Shown here piece by piece: positions 44,479 to 56,765 of a stretch of DNA of 64,000 nucleotides. How positions within the stretch are numbered: position 1 is the first letter of the stretch; the number at the start of each line of letters is the position of its first letter. The position numbers were made by a program, and so were the translations under genes. Source of the DNA: Cervus elaphus (Eukaryota; Chordata; Mammalia; Artiodactyla; Cervidae); NCBI RefSeq assembly GCF_910594005.1, contig NC_057843.1, positions 30,663,001 through 30,727,000 of the forward strand, given 5' to 3'. The notes beneath the pieces are model-generated. The model was not told where the DNA came from and searched no databases. It worked only from the letters and a program-made list of their open reading frames with translations.

Positions 44479-47180
44479 CAGTTCAGTTCAGTTCAGTTGC
44501 TCAGTCGTGTCCGACTCTTTGTGACCCCATGAAGTGCAGCACGCCAGGCCTCCCTGTCCCTCACCCTGTCCATCCCAGAGTCCACCCAAACCCATGTCCA
44601 CTGTGTCCGTGATGCCATCCAACCATCTCAGCCTCTGTCGTCCCCTTCTCCTCCTGCTCTCAATCTTTCCCAACATCAGGGTCTATTCAAGTGAGTCAGC
44701 CCTTCACATCAGGTGGCCAAAGTATTGGAATTTCAGCTTCAACATCAGTCCTTCCAGTGAACACCCAGGACTGATCTCCTTTAGGATGGACTGGTTGGAT
44801 CTCCTTGCAGGCCAAGGGACTCACAAGAGTCTTCTCCAACACCACAGTTCAAAAGCATCAGTTCTTCGGTGCTTAGCTTTCTTCATAGTCCAACTCTCAC
44901 ATCCATACATGACCACTGGAAAAAACCATAGCCTTGACTAGACAGACCTTTGTTGACAAAGTAATGTCACTGCCTTTTAATATGCTGTCTAGGTTGGTCA
45001 CACTCTCCTTCCAAGGAGTAAGCATCTTTTAATTTCATGGCTGCAATCACCATATGCAGTGATTTTGGAGGCCAGAAAAATAAAGTCAACCACTCTTTCC
45101 ACTGTTTCCCCATCTATTGCCAAAAAGTGATGGGACCAGATGCCATGATCTTAGGTTTCTGAATGTTGAGTTTTAAGCCAACTTTTTCACTCTCCTCTTT
45201 CACTTTCATGAAGAAGCTCTTTAGTTCTTCTTTGCTTTCTGCCATAAGGGTGGTATCATCTGCATATCTGAGGTTATTGATATTTCTCCCAGCAATGTTG
45301 ATTCCAGCTTGTGCTTCCTCCGGCGGAGCATTTCTCATGATGTACTCTGCATATAAGTTAAATAAGCAGGGTGACAATATACAGCCTTGATGTACTCCTT
45401 TTCCTATTTTGAACCAGTCTTTTGTTTCATGTCCAGTTCTAACTGTTGCTTCCTGACCTGCATACAGGTTTCTCAAGAGGCAGGTCAGGTGGTCTGGTAA
45501 TCCCATCTCTTTCAGAATTTTCCACAGTTTATTGAGATCCACACAGTCAAAGTCTTTGGCATAGTCAATAAAGCAGAAATAGATGTTTTTCTGGAACTGT
45601 CTTGCTTTTTCGATGATCCAGCGGATGTTGGCAATTTGATCTCTGGTTCCTCTGCCTTTTCTAAAACCAGCTATTGCTGAAGCCTGGCTTAGAGAATGTT
45701 AAGCATTACTTTACTAGCGTGTGAGATGAGTATAATTGTGTGGTAGTTTGAGCGTTCTTTGGCATTGCCTTTCTTTGGGATTGGAATGAAAACGGACCTT
45801 TTCCAGTCCTGTGGCCACTGCTGAGTTTTCCAAATTTGCTGACATATTGAGTGCAGCACTTTCACAGCATCATCTTTTGGGATTTGAAATAGCTCAACTG
45901 GAATTCCATCACCTCCACTAGCTTTCTTTGTAGTCATGCTTCCTAAGGCCCACCTGACTTCATATTCCAGGATGTCTGGCTCTAAGTGAGTGTGAGTGAT
46001 CACACCTTCGTGATTATCTGGGTTGTGAATATCTTTTTTGAGCAGTTCTTCTGTGTATTCTTGCCACCTCTTCTTAATATCTTCTGCTTCTGTTAGGTCC
46101 ATACCATTTCTGTCCTTTATTGAGCCCATTTTTGCATGAAATGTTCCCTTGCTATGTCTAATTTTCTTGAAGAGATCTCTAGTCTTTCCCATTCTGCTGT
46201 TTTCCTCTATTTCTTTGCACTGATCACTGAGGGAGGCTTTCTTATCTCTCCTGGCTATTCTTTGGAACTCTGCATTCAAATGGGAATATCTTTCCTTTTC
46301 TCCTTTGCTTTTCACTTCTCTTCTTTTCACAGCTATTTGTAAGGCCTCCTCAGACAGCCGTTTTGCTTTTTTGCATTTCTTTTTCTTGGGGATGGTCTTG
46401 GTTCCTGTCTTCTGTACAATGTCACGAACCTCCATCCATAGTTCATCCGGCACTCTGTCTATCAGATCTAGTCCTTAAAGGACTAAAAATCTACTTCTCA
46501 CTTCCACTGTATAGTCATAATGGATTTGATCTATGTCATACCTGAATGGTCTAGTGGTTTTCCCCACTTTCTTCAATTTAAGTTTGAATTTGGCAATAAG
46601 GAGTTCATGATGTGAGCCACAGTCAGCTCCTGGTCTTGCTTTTCTTGACTGTGTAGAGCTTCTCCATCTTTGGCTGCAAAGAATATAATCAGTCTTATTT
46701 CGGTGTTGACCATCTCGTTGTGTTCACGTGTAGAGTCTTCTCTTGTGTTGTTGGAAGAGGGTATTTGCTATGACCAGCGCGCTCTCTTGGCAGAACTCTA
46801 TTAGCCTTTGCCCTGCTTCATTCTATACTCCAAGGCCAAATTTACCTGTTACTGCAGGTGTTTCTTGACTTCCTACTTTTGCATTCCAGTCCCCTATAAT
46901 GAAAAGGACATCTTTTTTGGGTGTTAGTTCTAGAAGGTCTTGTAGGTCTTCATAGAACCATTCAATTTCAGCTTTAGTATCACTGGTTGGGGCATAGACT
47001 TGGATTACCATGATATTGAATGGCTTGTGTTGGAAACGAACAGAGATCATTCTGTCATTTTTGAGATTGCATCCAAGTACTGCGTTTTGGCATCTTTTGT
47101 TGATTATGATGGCTACTCCATTTCTTCGAAGGGATTCCTGCCCACAGAGTAGATATAATGGTCATCTGAGTTAAATTCAT
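44479..47180 (-). mobile_element. BovB LINE, 2.7 kb, 5'-truncated (reverse)
   Basis: The 3' end is at 44479 (CAGTTCAGTTCAGTTGCTCA), and the element reads leftward from an endonuclease-coding 5' part near 47180. Domains in transcript order: apurinic-type endonuclease (47050-46823, VLFIIGDWNAKVGSQE), a linker and RT start in a 254-codon open frame (46453-45689, RLSEEALQIAVKRREVKSK to FIPIPKKGNAKERSNY), RT core (45542-45114, GVHQGCILSPCLFNLYAEYI) with the catalytic YADD motif at 45266-45255, then the C-terminal part and 3'UTR. The frame is broken between these blocks (near 45690-45543, 46454-46822 and after 45114). The first ~0.5 kb of the family's usual ~3.2 kb is absent. I see no target-site duplication. 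Confidence 0.94.
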
Positions 47181-47571
47181 ATATTATGATAGTTATGTTA
47201 GGGTAGAAGTGTTAAAAATTTAATCTCGCCAAATGTTCCTCACTGAGCTGTTCCCTTATCTGTCAAAGAGTGCAACCAGTAGCACCTCCCTCTTGATGTT
47301 GTATCAGAAATAACTTAGTTAATATTTTGAAAGCACTTGGAAGAGTGTTTATGAAAGTGCTTCATAAATATTTGACAATGTATCATGCAAGGTTTTGATA
47401 TAAATATATATGAATACATAAAAATAAATATCCTCAATTCCCCATTTTGTGGATATCACAAATTTTATTTCACTATCTTTGCTCTATCATGATTATCTTT
47501 TAGAAGGTGAATAAAGAAACTAGATAAAGTGGTACCTGGATGAGGGGGCTACATCTCCCTTTAATTTTTAT
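47181..47571. other. Unique AT-rich sequence
   Basis: Nothing recognised between the BovB copy and the microsatellite. Confidence 0.4.
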
Positions 47572-47621
47572 GTGTGTGTATACATATATATACACACACA
47601 CACATATATATATGTATTTGA
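47572..47621. repeat. TG/TA/CA compound microsatellite with dyad symmetry
   Basis: TGTGTGTATA and TATACACACA lie on either side of a CATATA centre, followed by (CA)n and (TA)n. It is self-complementary, so it can extrude as a hairpin. Confidence 0.8.
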
Positions 47622-47667
47622 TTTTTGCACACTGTTACTGCCTTTTCTATTCAAAAAAATAATAATA

Positions 47668-47691
47668 GAACCAAGCATTTACTGAGTTTCT
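47668..47691 (+). repeat. MIR remnant, left part, with target-site copy
   Basis: AACCAAGCATTTACTGAGTT is the expected MIR segment. It stops at CTGAGTTTCT (47682-47691), the left duplication copy of the retrocopy that follows. Confidence 0.6.
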
Positions 47692-48513
47692 TTTTTTTTT
47701 TTATCATTCTATGCAAATAGAAAGAATGAGTTTTTTAGACAAAAGAACAAATGGAAGCAGTCAAATTATGTCAACAATAAATACAGTATAACAAAAATAT
47801 TTCTAAGCTGTGTCAGTGACCCAGGTCAAATCTAACACCATCATTCAAAACCAGCCAAAGCACAAGCTCCAATGGTGAGTTAGTACTACCAACTTTATAT
47901 TAAAATAATTTTACTATGTTTCAGTTACCATATTAATACATTGAGCAATTCTGAAACTTTGAAAACTAAGTTTATGCTCTTGAAGTGGTGTATTGGGAAT
48001 TTATAAGATGCATTATCTTAGCACTCATTCATAGTTGATCTTAAAACAACTTTTATTAAAATTATTTTTTCTATTTGTGGTTGTCCTTCCCCATAATATA
48101 TAATAACATTAATTTTTAAGAGAGAAAATCATGACTCATTCAAATACAAAAATGAACATGGTTTAAGATTTTTAACTCACAAAGGAACCTGCCAGATGGC
48201 TGATAAAGGGAGGCCCATAAATCAGGTACATTAATAGGTCAAGAATACTGAACCCAAAGTATATGAGGCAAAACCAAACATCTAAGAGACATTTCCATGT
48301 CTATAGACAAAATTATTTAGTATTTACATTAGTTATCAACAGTTTACACAACTGTAAAATAGATTTCCTAGAATCAGATAATCCAAAGGGTATCATCAAG
48401 ACTGAATCTAGACTAGTGAAGCACATTTATTTCTCATATATATAAATACATTTTCATGTATGTAATATAATGCACATCACCTTAAGACATACTAACCATA
48501 CCTCAATTCGTCC

Positions 48514-48728
48514 TAGGTCACTTCAGTCATGTCCGCCTCTTTGTGACCCCGTGGACTGGAGCCCGCCAGGCTCCTCTGACCATGGGGATTCTCCAGGCAA
48601 GAACACTGGAGTGGGTTGCCATTTCCTTCTCCAGGGGATCTTAACCACCCAGGGATCCAACCCACATCTCTTAAGTCTCCTGCACTGGCAGGCGGGTTCT
48701 TTACCACTAGCGCCACCTGGGAAGCCCA
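48514..48728 (-). mobile_element. Bov-tA SINE (reverse) inside the retrocopy
   Basis: Reverse body and head ending at CCACCTGGGAAGCCC. It has an extra CTTAAGTCTCCTGCAC-type segment typical of the tRNA part. It landed after the host retrocopy was in place, so it is younger. Confidence 0.92.
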
Positions 48729-49199
48729 GGTTCCCATACACTTCACCTAAAGGCTCCATTCCTCATCACACTTACTGAAATAATAGCCTATTGCTACAAT
48801 TACTTCCCTTCTCATTCATCCAACCCACAGTAAGCTTCTTTCAAACATCTACACTTTTACATCTATTTACAGGTTGATCGTATCCATTCTCTACTATGGC
48901 AGTTTTCTTGAAAACGACAGACTAGGTGAACATGTCTTAAAAACTCAAGAGACGCCTGAAGAAAATCAGATAATATAGGTAAAAGTCTAATTTCTAGGCT
49001 GGCTGAAGCTATCCTGTACAGTAAGTGAAGGGACAGTCTTATTTTATATAGCTCTGTGTTAACTTTAATTTTCCACAGCTACAGACATCAGAACTTCTTC
49101 CTGTGCAGAACACTTCTAGGCAGCCCAAAAATAAATCGGACGAAACTACAAGAGAAAAAAGCTAATTCCCACTTGGTAACAGAGTACCTAAAACCTCAA

Positions 49200-49685
49200 T
49201 TACCAAGCAAGGAGGAGTCAGCGCGGGTCACTTCCCCCTCCTGCGGCCAAGGAGCGGAAACCGAAAGCCAGACCAATGTCACTCCAGGGACTGCGGGGAT
49301 CTAGACAACTCAGCATCCTGGGCTCGGTGCCTACTCAGCCCTGATTCGAGCCGCTCTCGATTCGTGGAACGCCCAGTCCACACGGACGACCACACAGACT
49401 CGACTCTGGGGCTACAACCAGCAGGGCACCCGGCCGCCCAATTTCATCTGCACCCCAGGGCGCGTGTCTCCCCGGGGGCAACGAGCAGCACTGTTCCCCG
49501 TGCCTGGCTCTGCCTACCCTCTATCGTCTGGTGGGTAACTTGTCCCTGACAGCGCCTCAGGCGAGACGAACCCGAGCAACAGCAGCAAGAAAGGCAGCAG
49601 GCTCTTTTTTGCAGAGAACGGACAGAACCAGCCTTCTCCTCCCGCACCCACAGCCGGGGCCAAGTCCCGCGCGCCGCCCGCCGCC
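49200..49685. promoter_or_regulatory. CpG-rich segment (retrocopied 5' end, not a native island)
   Basis: Many CpG dinucleotides, e.g. CGCGCGCCGCCCGCCGCCC at 49666-49684, in a window that is otherwise CpG-poor. The GC content drops abruptly at 49686, exactly at the duplication. A functional CpG island would usually taper; here the border is the retrotransposition breakpoint. It may still retain promoter-like sequence. Confidence 0.6.
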
Positions 49686-49775
49686 CTGAGTTTCTAACAC
49701 TGCAGTATACACCGAACTAGGTACTTTACATATATTGTTTTATATTTAATTATTGTCAATCGTACATATAGCAGA
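49686..49775 (+). repeat. MIR remnant, right part, with target-site copy
   Basis: Begins with the right CTGAGTTTCT copy (49686-49695) and continues AACACTGCAG, then CTAGGTACTTTACATATATT and TTATATTTAATTATTGTC, the expected MIR continuation of 47668-47691. Confidence 0.62.
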
Positions 49776-51108
49776 TTGGTTTCCATTTTGGTTTCCATTC
49801 AGGGATGAATGACTTAGCATAACCTATGGAGAATGAGGCAGTGATACAGGGAACCTCAGTGAGTACCACTGTGGACAGGCATTATTGAGCACTTGAGCCC
49901 TTCTATATTCCCATTGCTTTGACACTCTGTAAACCCCGAAACTTAGGCATGTCTCAGGAAAAAGAGGAGGAGAAGCACAAAACTCACTACATTTCTGTCA
50001 TACAGATAAAATGAAGCACAAAATAGAAGCTGTTCAATTATAGACAATTATAGAAAATATTAGTAATGAGAAGACTTATACTATGTAAAATAAGAGTATC
50101 TTAAAAGCTTAAATTAAAAATAAATTTAAAAATTCATTATGGATCTCCTTACAGTGTAAAAATGGAATGAAATTTTTAAAAAGAAATATATTTTTTGAGG
50201 TGTGGACTAAGACTCATATCTGCTACACATGTTCAACGATCTTTAAATAATAAGTTAACCATCTACTACTATTCTTTAACACCAACTGAATCAAGAAATT
50301 ATAGGTTTACACACATTGTGGAATCTTTCTAAATATACGTGTTCAATCATCTCATGCTTCATTTCATAGGAAGAAATCTAATCCAAAGAGAAAATATACT
50401 TTCCCAAGGTTACATAGAAGATTTGTGGCAAATTTTTGAGCATAAAATATTTTTCAATTATTTTAGGGGCCCTAAACTTTCCCTGTGTATAAACAGTCCC
50501 TTTCTCCACCCTCAGGTGCTTGAAATTTTAGTTTTTTATAAGAGCACATGGATGGGTAAAAGAAGTCTAAAATACATTCAAATTTAATCAGTTGTTCTCT
50601 ATAGATGTATGAAAATTCTAACTGAAATTGAAAACAGAAGAGAGAAAAGCATTTAGTTAAGCATCCATTCCATTTTTGTTAACAATAAATATGAGTATCA
50701 GGGGTTTTAGCCACAGTATAATCATCAATATGTTTAATAAGACATTTTTTGAGGTTAAAGATGAAGGAAAAAAGGCTCTAAAATATTTATGAATAATGGG
50801 AACAAGAATGAGCATTCTAGAGTTTCAGAGATGATAAAAATAATGTTTCCTGGAATAATTAGAAAAAGCTTCACAGAGACAATGGGGTTTTACCAGGCTT
50901 AGAGAGTTAGATCTGAATGGGCCTAGAGGGTTGGAACAGACATTCCAGGTAAGAAAAGTAATTGGACGAGGAAACAGAGAAGATTAAGATTGTTGAAGCA
51001 GAGAGGACATTTATGATTCATCAGGACCCCATGAACATTTACTGAGTCTTATGTCCATTTTATTCTTCTATATTTCAAGGAATAGAGACACACCCAGTCT
51101 CCTGTAAT
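49776..51108. other. Unique AT-rich sequence with a possible MIR piece
   Basis: 50365-50445 (GGAAGAAATCTAATCCAAAG, CTTTCCCAAGGTTACATAGA) resembles a MIR 3' portion. The 82-codon frame across it (50339-50587) is not a gene. Confidence 0.42.
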
Positions 51109-51385
51109 GCTGCTGCTGCTAAGTCGCTCCAGTCATGTCCGACTCTGTGCGACCCCATAGACGGCAGCCCACCAGGCTCCCCCGTCCCTGGGATTCTCCA
51201 GGAGGAACCCTGGAGTGGGTTGCCATTTCCTTCTCCAATGCATGAAAGTGAAAAGTGAAAGTGAAGTTGCTTAGTCATGTCCAACTCTCAGTGACCCCAT
51301 GGACTGCAGCCCACCAGGCTCCTCCGTCCATGGGATTTCCCAGGCAAGAGTACTGGAGTGGGGTGCCATTGCCTTCTTCTCCCCT
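51109..51385 (-). mobile_element. Bov-A2 SINE dimer (reverse)
   Basis: GCTGCTGCTGCTAAGTCGCT, first reverse body unit, GAAAGTGAAAAGTGAAAGTG linker, and second unit to GGGGTGCCATTGCCTTCTTC. Structure parallels the copy at 21628-21922. Confidence 0.94.
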
Positions 51386-51997
51386 TAATGAGCTTTGTTT
51401 TATTATAAGCAAGTTGTTCTGCACTAGGAGTCTCCTGGTGTCACTGTTCTCTGTCTAGTTATTTCTGTTTTCTCTGTGTCTGCTTTTCTCTATTTCTCTC
51501 CACCCATTCCCATCTTGGAATGTGGAAGTGAGGGGTAGTAAAGAGATGAGGAAAATGTTAGGTGAACACATTTACCTTTGACCTTGAGAAATTCAGTCTC
51601 CTTAGAAGATAAGACAAAGAAAACCCACTATGATCCATTCTATAGTGGAAGACAGCAGAGGGTGCTATGGGGTCAACAAGGCCCTATTGTTGAGTCTGAG
51701 CAGAGTTCAGTGAGGGTTTGTGGGTGCTATGAGCTGTGTCTTATATATGGGTCAGGAAGGTCATGGTTTGTCAGACTGCAGCAGAGGCAACGTAAGGGGC
51801 AGCAACCTGTGATTCATCATGACGGGCATTGAAGAAATACAGTAATCTGATATTTCTAGCTAATAAAGTGAAAGGTGAAGAAGATGAGCAATTATTGTGT
51901 AATAAATACTTGGGCTGGTGTGCCCTGCAGTGGATTTGTATTTGTCTCACAAGCTATGTGTTGCCTTTGGAAGGCTGGAAGCAGCAGAGTAGAGTCT
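51386..51997. other. Unique sequence, nothing recognised
   Basis: An 84-codon frame at 51578-51832 has no motif. No repeat is visible. Confidence 0.4.
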
Positions 51998-52095
51998 GGG
52001 ACTTGGTGATGGACAGGGGGGCCTGGTGTGCTGCAGACCATGGGTTTGCAAAGAGTCGGACACAACTGAGTGACTGAACCGAACTGAACTGAAGG
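51998..52095 (+). mobile_element. BovB 3'-end fragment (forward)
   Basis: GGTGATGGACAGGGGGGCCT, GCAAAGAGTCGGACACAACT and the terminal GACTGAACCGAACTGAACTG. Only about the last 100 bases. Confidence 0.88.
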
Positions 52096-55000
52096 GGCAG
52101 AGCACAGAATTTCATTTCGAGAGATTATACTTTTTGGCTGAGTGAAAGATGAATATGAGGAAGGAAAAGATGAAGACCTGAGTAATGTAAACATACTCGA
52201 TTTCTTCATTCTCTAGAGTGCATGCCATTTTCCTTTACATAGCCTATGTCTTGAAATCATCTTCCAGTGCCATACTGCATTAGGCAAGGTGGTGACAAAA
52301 AATACTGTTAGGGAAGAGAGAGCATGATACAGATATGAGGCTGAAAAAGTCTCTTTTCCCTTGACCCCTGGGTGATGTACTGCAGACTGAAGCAGGTAGC
52401 TTTCAGTCATGGGCTTAGGAGATCAGACCCTGTTTTTGTCAACAGTATCCCCATTACTGAAGAAAGCTGCAGTCATCAGTCCTATGTTACGAGAAGGATG
52501 AGCTTCTCACAGGACTAGTGCAAAATGCACAATTTGGTTTCATTGTCTGCATTAGAATATATATTTACAGAATACAAAACTCAACAATGCTACATACATC
52601 TCCATGCCACAGTCTTGTCACATTCTACAGTTGAAGACGTATAAATATCAAATGATTATCCCAGGGAAATTTTATCAGCCTTCCATTTAGACTTGCTCAA
52701 TTGAGTGGTAGCTGTTTTACAGGGATGAAAGTAGCTGTAATTGGCAAATGCTGATGAAAGAGCCATTAACAAGTCTTGGAAGGTTTCTTCCAAGGTCTTT
52801 CTCAGCACCATTTCTCACCTTATTTGGCACAACTTTTGAAGTGATAGAACTTGTTTGGTGTGCAAATTAGAAGGATGAAGTGTAGGTCATTCATTAAAAT
52901 AACTCCAGAGCGAGTTTGCCAACACAGGAAAGCAGATTATTAAATTTCATTCTTCATAGCAAAAATATAACTTAGTAAAGTTATAAAGTTATATTTTTAT
53001 AAATTCTGATCTTATATAGTAGATGTTATGATAATGCAGTCAAGATAAACTTGTTAATGAGAAAAAAAGAATTTTTTTTACTTGAATTATTCAGTTTGTT
53101 TATTTTCTTAGGATGCATTTACTGGATAATTCTGGAACTTTCCATTAAACTTTGCAATTCACTGGCTACTTAATATAGTGCAGTGAATGCCATAGGTTTT
53201 CAAATATTACTAGATAAAAAGTGAAGAAAAGGATCATGTAATTCCTCGTACAGACAGACTTATGGAAGGCAGTCAAGAAAGCTGATTCAAGAGGCAGATT
53301 TTGGTCCTTCTAAACAGGATGCTAATGTACATTCCTCATGGTTGAATGTTAGGATGTTCTTTTTCTTTTTTTGTATATTTTCCAAGGAGAAAGCCGAGAT
53401 TATCCTGATTATGAGAGGATGTCAACTTTGCCAACATTTCCTATTCCACAGGGAAAGGGTGGGCTGACATTGTGTAAAACTCCACAAGTTCTCACTCCAG
53501 CCCTGGTCTCATTTCCACAGTGAACTCCAAATAGCCCCTTCCTGACTGTAGCTGGTGATAGTGCAGGCTGTTTTGTAAAACTCCAAATTCAAGGACCAGA
53601 CTGGGGATTTGGAGAAATGGAGCCTTTCAGCTCATCATAGGCAATGTTACACTCCAGTTACAGAACTAATTAAAGTTGATTTGTTGCTTTTAGGTCAGAG
53701 TTGCACCAGACTCAGTCTACACAGGAGAAAGAGGCCAAATCAATAGTATTTGTCTAGCTTTTGTTTTTAGGAGTCTTTTTTTTAACTCAAAATTTGGAAA
53801 GACCGCAGAGTATGCACAATCTAATTATCTGCATTTTTTGCAGAATTCTCCATCTTCTCTTCTCAGCTTCACTGCTCAAAGGGATAACTGCCTCTGAAGT
53901 TTATATTTGGCCCGTGAATCTTAAACATCAAATGTTGTAGGTGAATTAGGTCTTCACTTTTAGGTCATTTGTTTTCAACGTTTGGGTCCAGTTTTTACAT
54001 TGTCAATTTTAAAATAATTTCTTTTTATAGTTATATTCATTTATATACATTGTACATGTACATAAATATAAAAGTAAATTTATAATTCTTTCCAACACAT
54101 TTGAAATGTAATAATTGCTCAACAATTAATAAGTTGCTTAATTAGACAAACATTTGAAGCAATTGTTACTCTAATTACAATTATCACTTTCTTTGAATCT
54201 CACAAATAATTTGCTTAACTTTCTTAGTATGTATCTGATCTATACATGTTTCTGAAATAATAAATATGTTTCAGTGCTTATTAAACCTTACAAAAGGGAA
54301 TGCTTCTTGTCTTGAAATCTCATATGCTTACAGTGAATCCAAGAGAATAATATTTCATGCAAACATATATTGCTAAAAGAGAGACTTCAGTTTAGTTATT
54401 TTTTAAGCGTTCTCATCTTTTAGTGGGAGCTTTGTGTTAACCTTTTATACTTGCTTGTAGTGTTTAGATAAGCACACATGGTTTCCTTGGAGTAGATTCA
54501 TTTGGGGTTGGGTTGTAGAATGGGTGGGGTGTAAAACATTCATAGGGAAGGAAATAAGTGATAGTAGTATTACGATAGGAGGAAGAGTGCCAAAGTTCAT
54601 TTTTAATAGTCACAGATGTGTGGCCATCTGTATTAATTCATCCTCAAAGTTTTATTAGAGGACTGTATTATGTTCTTTTTTCCTTGTATTTTTGCATACA
54701 GGGAGAAAATTATATTGCAAAAATCCCTCAGATTGATCTGTATCTTCTTGACTTTGGAAACTTGCATGACATATTATCAACAGGCAGGCAAATCCCACAA
54801 AGCTATTACCTTTCAGGATGTGTCTCAGGGTGGTATGCTCCTGGCAGAATTTCTCCATGTCTAGTTACTATTTGCAGGTTCCATGCAATTTTTAAAATGT
54901 TTTTTCAATAAAACAAGATGATCATATTAGTGAAAGTACGTAAAAGGAACAGACAGCTTCAGAAACCTCAACTGTAATCCTACTAGGCACAGTCTCCAGC

Positions 55001-56584
55001 TGGGCTTGACAGAGTCATGTACCGTATCAGGAGGAAAGACAGCGGTCACACTCAAGATGGTTTTGTTTGAGTCAAATGATCAGGGCTCTCCTGTTTTATC
55101 TTAAACTTGTGGAGACAGGTTATGTTTCTGATGAGGGCAACCGAATAATGCACTGGTAACCCAAACCTGTTTATCCTCCGACTATGGGGTATGTTACATT
55201 ATACTTTACCTTTCAACCCTGGGAGGTGATCTTAGTAATAAGGTGGCATGTGCTTTCCCTGAACTGGGGTCCATCTTCCAGATAAGTATCGGAAACCTCC
55301 GCTTTGAAATAGGTCTTACCTCTCGTATCTAGAAGAGGTGTGGTCATGGTGGGGTTCAGTGAGTTACCAGACACACTCACATTTTCCTTATTTTTCTTCT
55401 TTAAGTTGCTTTAATGCATAGTATCACCACTATTGAGCTTGCTGTTTTTTTCTTCAAGCTTATCATGACTTTTGTAGTCTGTATTTTACTTGGGGCACCA
55501 ATTTCCATTAGCTTTTCAAACTACAAAACTAGGAGTCAACTCCTAATTTCATTTTCTTTCTCTGACTCTGTTCCCATCATTTGTTTCCATTTGACTTGTT
55601 CGATATAAAGCTCCTTAGAAGAGAATGAAGTCCTCTTTGAAAAAAAGAGTTTCTATAACTACGCTAGTCCCCGTGTAAACAGAAGGAAAAAGGAAAACAA
55701 AAGGGAAAGGAACCTCAAATCTTCCCAAACGTTTGTCTAATAAATTATAACATCACAAAAAGTACATATTTTTCAAAGTTATTAAAAAATGAATATTTTA
55801 AAACATAAACTATAATTCAATACATTTTTGGTTTTTTTTTATTTATAAGACATACTTCCCTCCTTCCTAAAAAAAAATTGGTGTGTATTTTAATGAGAAT
55901 GCATATCTTATAGGAAATTTCAAGAGAGAGATCAGAAATAGCAAGTATTTTTTTAGAAAACACAGAAATCAGGGAAGGTGATTTAATTTTACCTTTTATC
56001 ATGAAAAAGAGTGACTACAATTAAAATAAATTATATTAAGTTTCCTGGTAGCTAAAGGATGCTAGAGAGAAGCTAATAATTTATCAAAAAATATCCACTT
56101 AGATTTATTCATGTAACTGATCACAGGTAAACAAGTAAGAGACATTTACAAGATAATATTTGCAAACAGATTCTTCAAAGACTTAAGAAAGACTCTTCTT
56201 TTGAATTCTTTCCAAATCTGGAATCTGAAACCCTTAATTTATCTGAGATGATCTTTCCTTTCATACTGTCCCTTCCCTGAATCACACAGTTAAGTGACCC
56301 TCAAATTAAACTTGATTTTTCCTAAAATTCATCAAAGATGATGACAGTGGCTTTATTTGTTGATCAAATTTTTCAGGGCTTAAGAAGCATTTCAAGCTAT
56401 GAATACTTTTAGAAATTATAGCATTTCCCTTAGGAAACTAAAGTGTCATTAAACTAGCATATTTGTATACCAAATAGTAAGATAATGGCATAAAAGTGGG
56501 GGATATGATCATTAAGAGCTTAGCATAAATATCTATAAAATTGTCTTGAGCTATGTAGGTAGTCAGTTGTAGAATCCATCTTTT
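52096..56584. other. Long unique AT-rich stretch, no gene or repeat recognised
   Basis: About 4.5 kb with no interspersed repeat I can name, unusual in this window. The longest frames (97 codons at 54618-54911, 67 codons on the opposite strand, 105 codons at 51892-52209 overlapping the BovB tail) have no recognisable domain. TTTTTTCCTTGTATTTTTGC followed by ATACAG at about 54675-54700 resembles a splice acceptor ahead of part of the 97-codon frame, but no matching donor or homologous exon can be argued. Confidence 0.4.
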
Positions 56585-56765
56585 TCATTTTTAAAAAGTT
56601 TTACTTATTTTTACTGGCATATAGTTGCCTTTCAATGCTGTTAGTTTCTGTTGTACAACAAAGTGAATCAGCTACATGTATACATATATCCTCTCCCTCT
56701 TGAAGCTGCCCCCCACCCCCACCATCCCACCCCTCCTTGTCAACCCAGAGCCCTGAGCTTTGAAT
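56585..56765 (-). mobile_element. 5'-truncated L1 3'UTR (reverse)
   Basis: GGCATATAGTTGCCTTTCAA, GTTTCTGTTGTACAACAAAG, TGAATCAGCTACATGTATAC and CCCACCCCCACCATCCCACC correspond to the reverse complement of an artiodactyl L1 3'UTR including its C-rich (G-rich in sense) block. Confidence 0.82.

Larger units (their letters stand above)
47692..49685 (-). pseudogene. Processed retrocopy of an unidentified transcript with CpG-rich 5' end
   Basis: Identified by insertion signature, not by homology. Exact 10-bp repeats CTGAGTTTCT lie at 47682-47691 and 49686-49695. A T-run (47691-47702, a poly(A) tail on the minus strand) sits just inside the left copy. The outer flanks join into one MIR if the insert is removed. 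In transcript order the copy starts GC- and CpG-rich (49685-49200) and becomes AT-rich, as an mRNA with a long 3'UTR would. A later reverse Bov-tA (48514-48728) lies inside, leaving about 1.8 kb. No long open frame remains. One frame is open from the 5' end to a TAG at 49516-49514 without an ATG and contains a leucine-rich, signal-peptide-like stretch (SLLPFLLLLLGFVSPEAL, coded within 49603-49550). No standard polyadenylation hexamer precedes the tail. The source may be a decayed coding mRNA or a noncoding RNA. Confidence 0.72.

Noticed and set aside
45689..46453. 254-codon reverse frame as a host gene
   Set aside because: The sequence is BovB polyprotein (endonuclease-RT linker and RT start). 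It is a LINE remnant.
49200..49685. Native CpG-island promoter of a local gene
   Set aside because: The GC-rich block ends exactly at a target-site duplication, which points to a copied 5' end rather than a resident island. Retained promoter activity is not excluded.
54618..54911. 97-codon frame with an acceptor-like tract upstream
   Set aside because: No recognised family, no donor, and a competing frame on the other strand. Kept only as a point to check within the repeat-poor interval.
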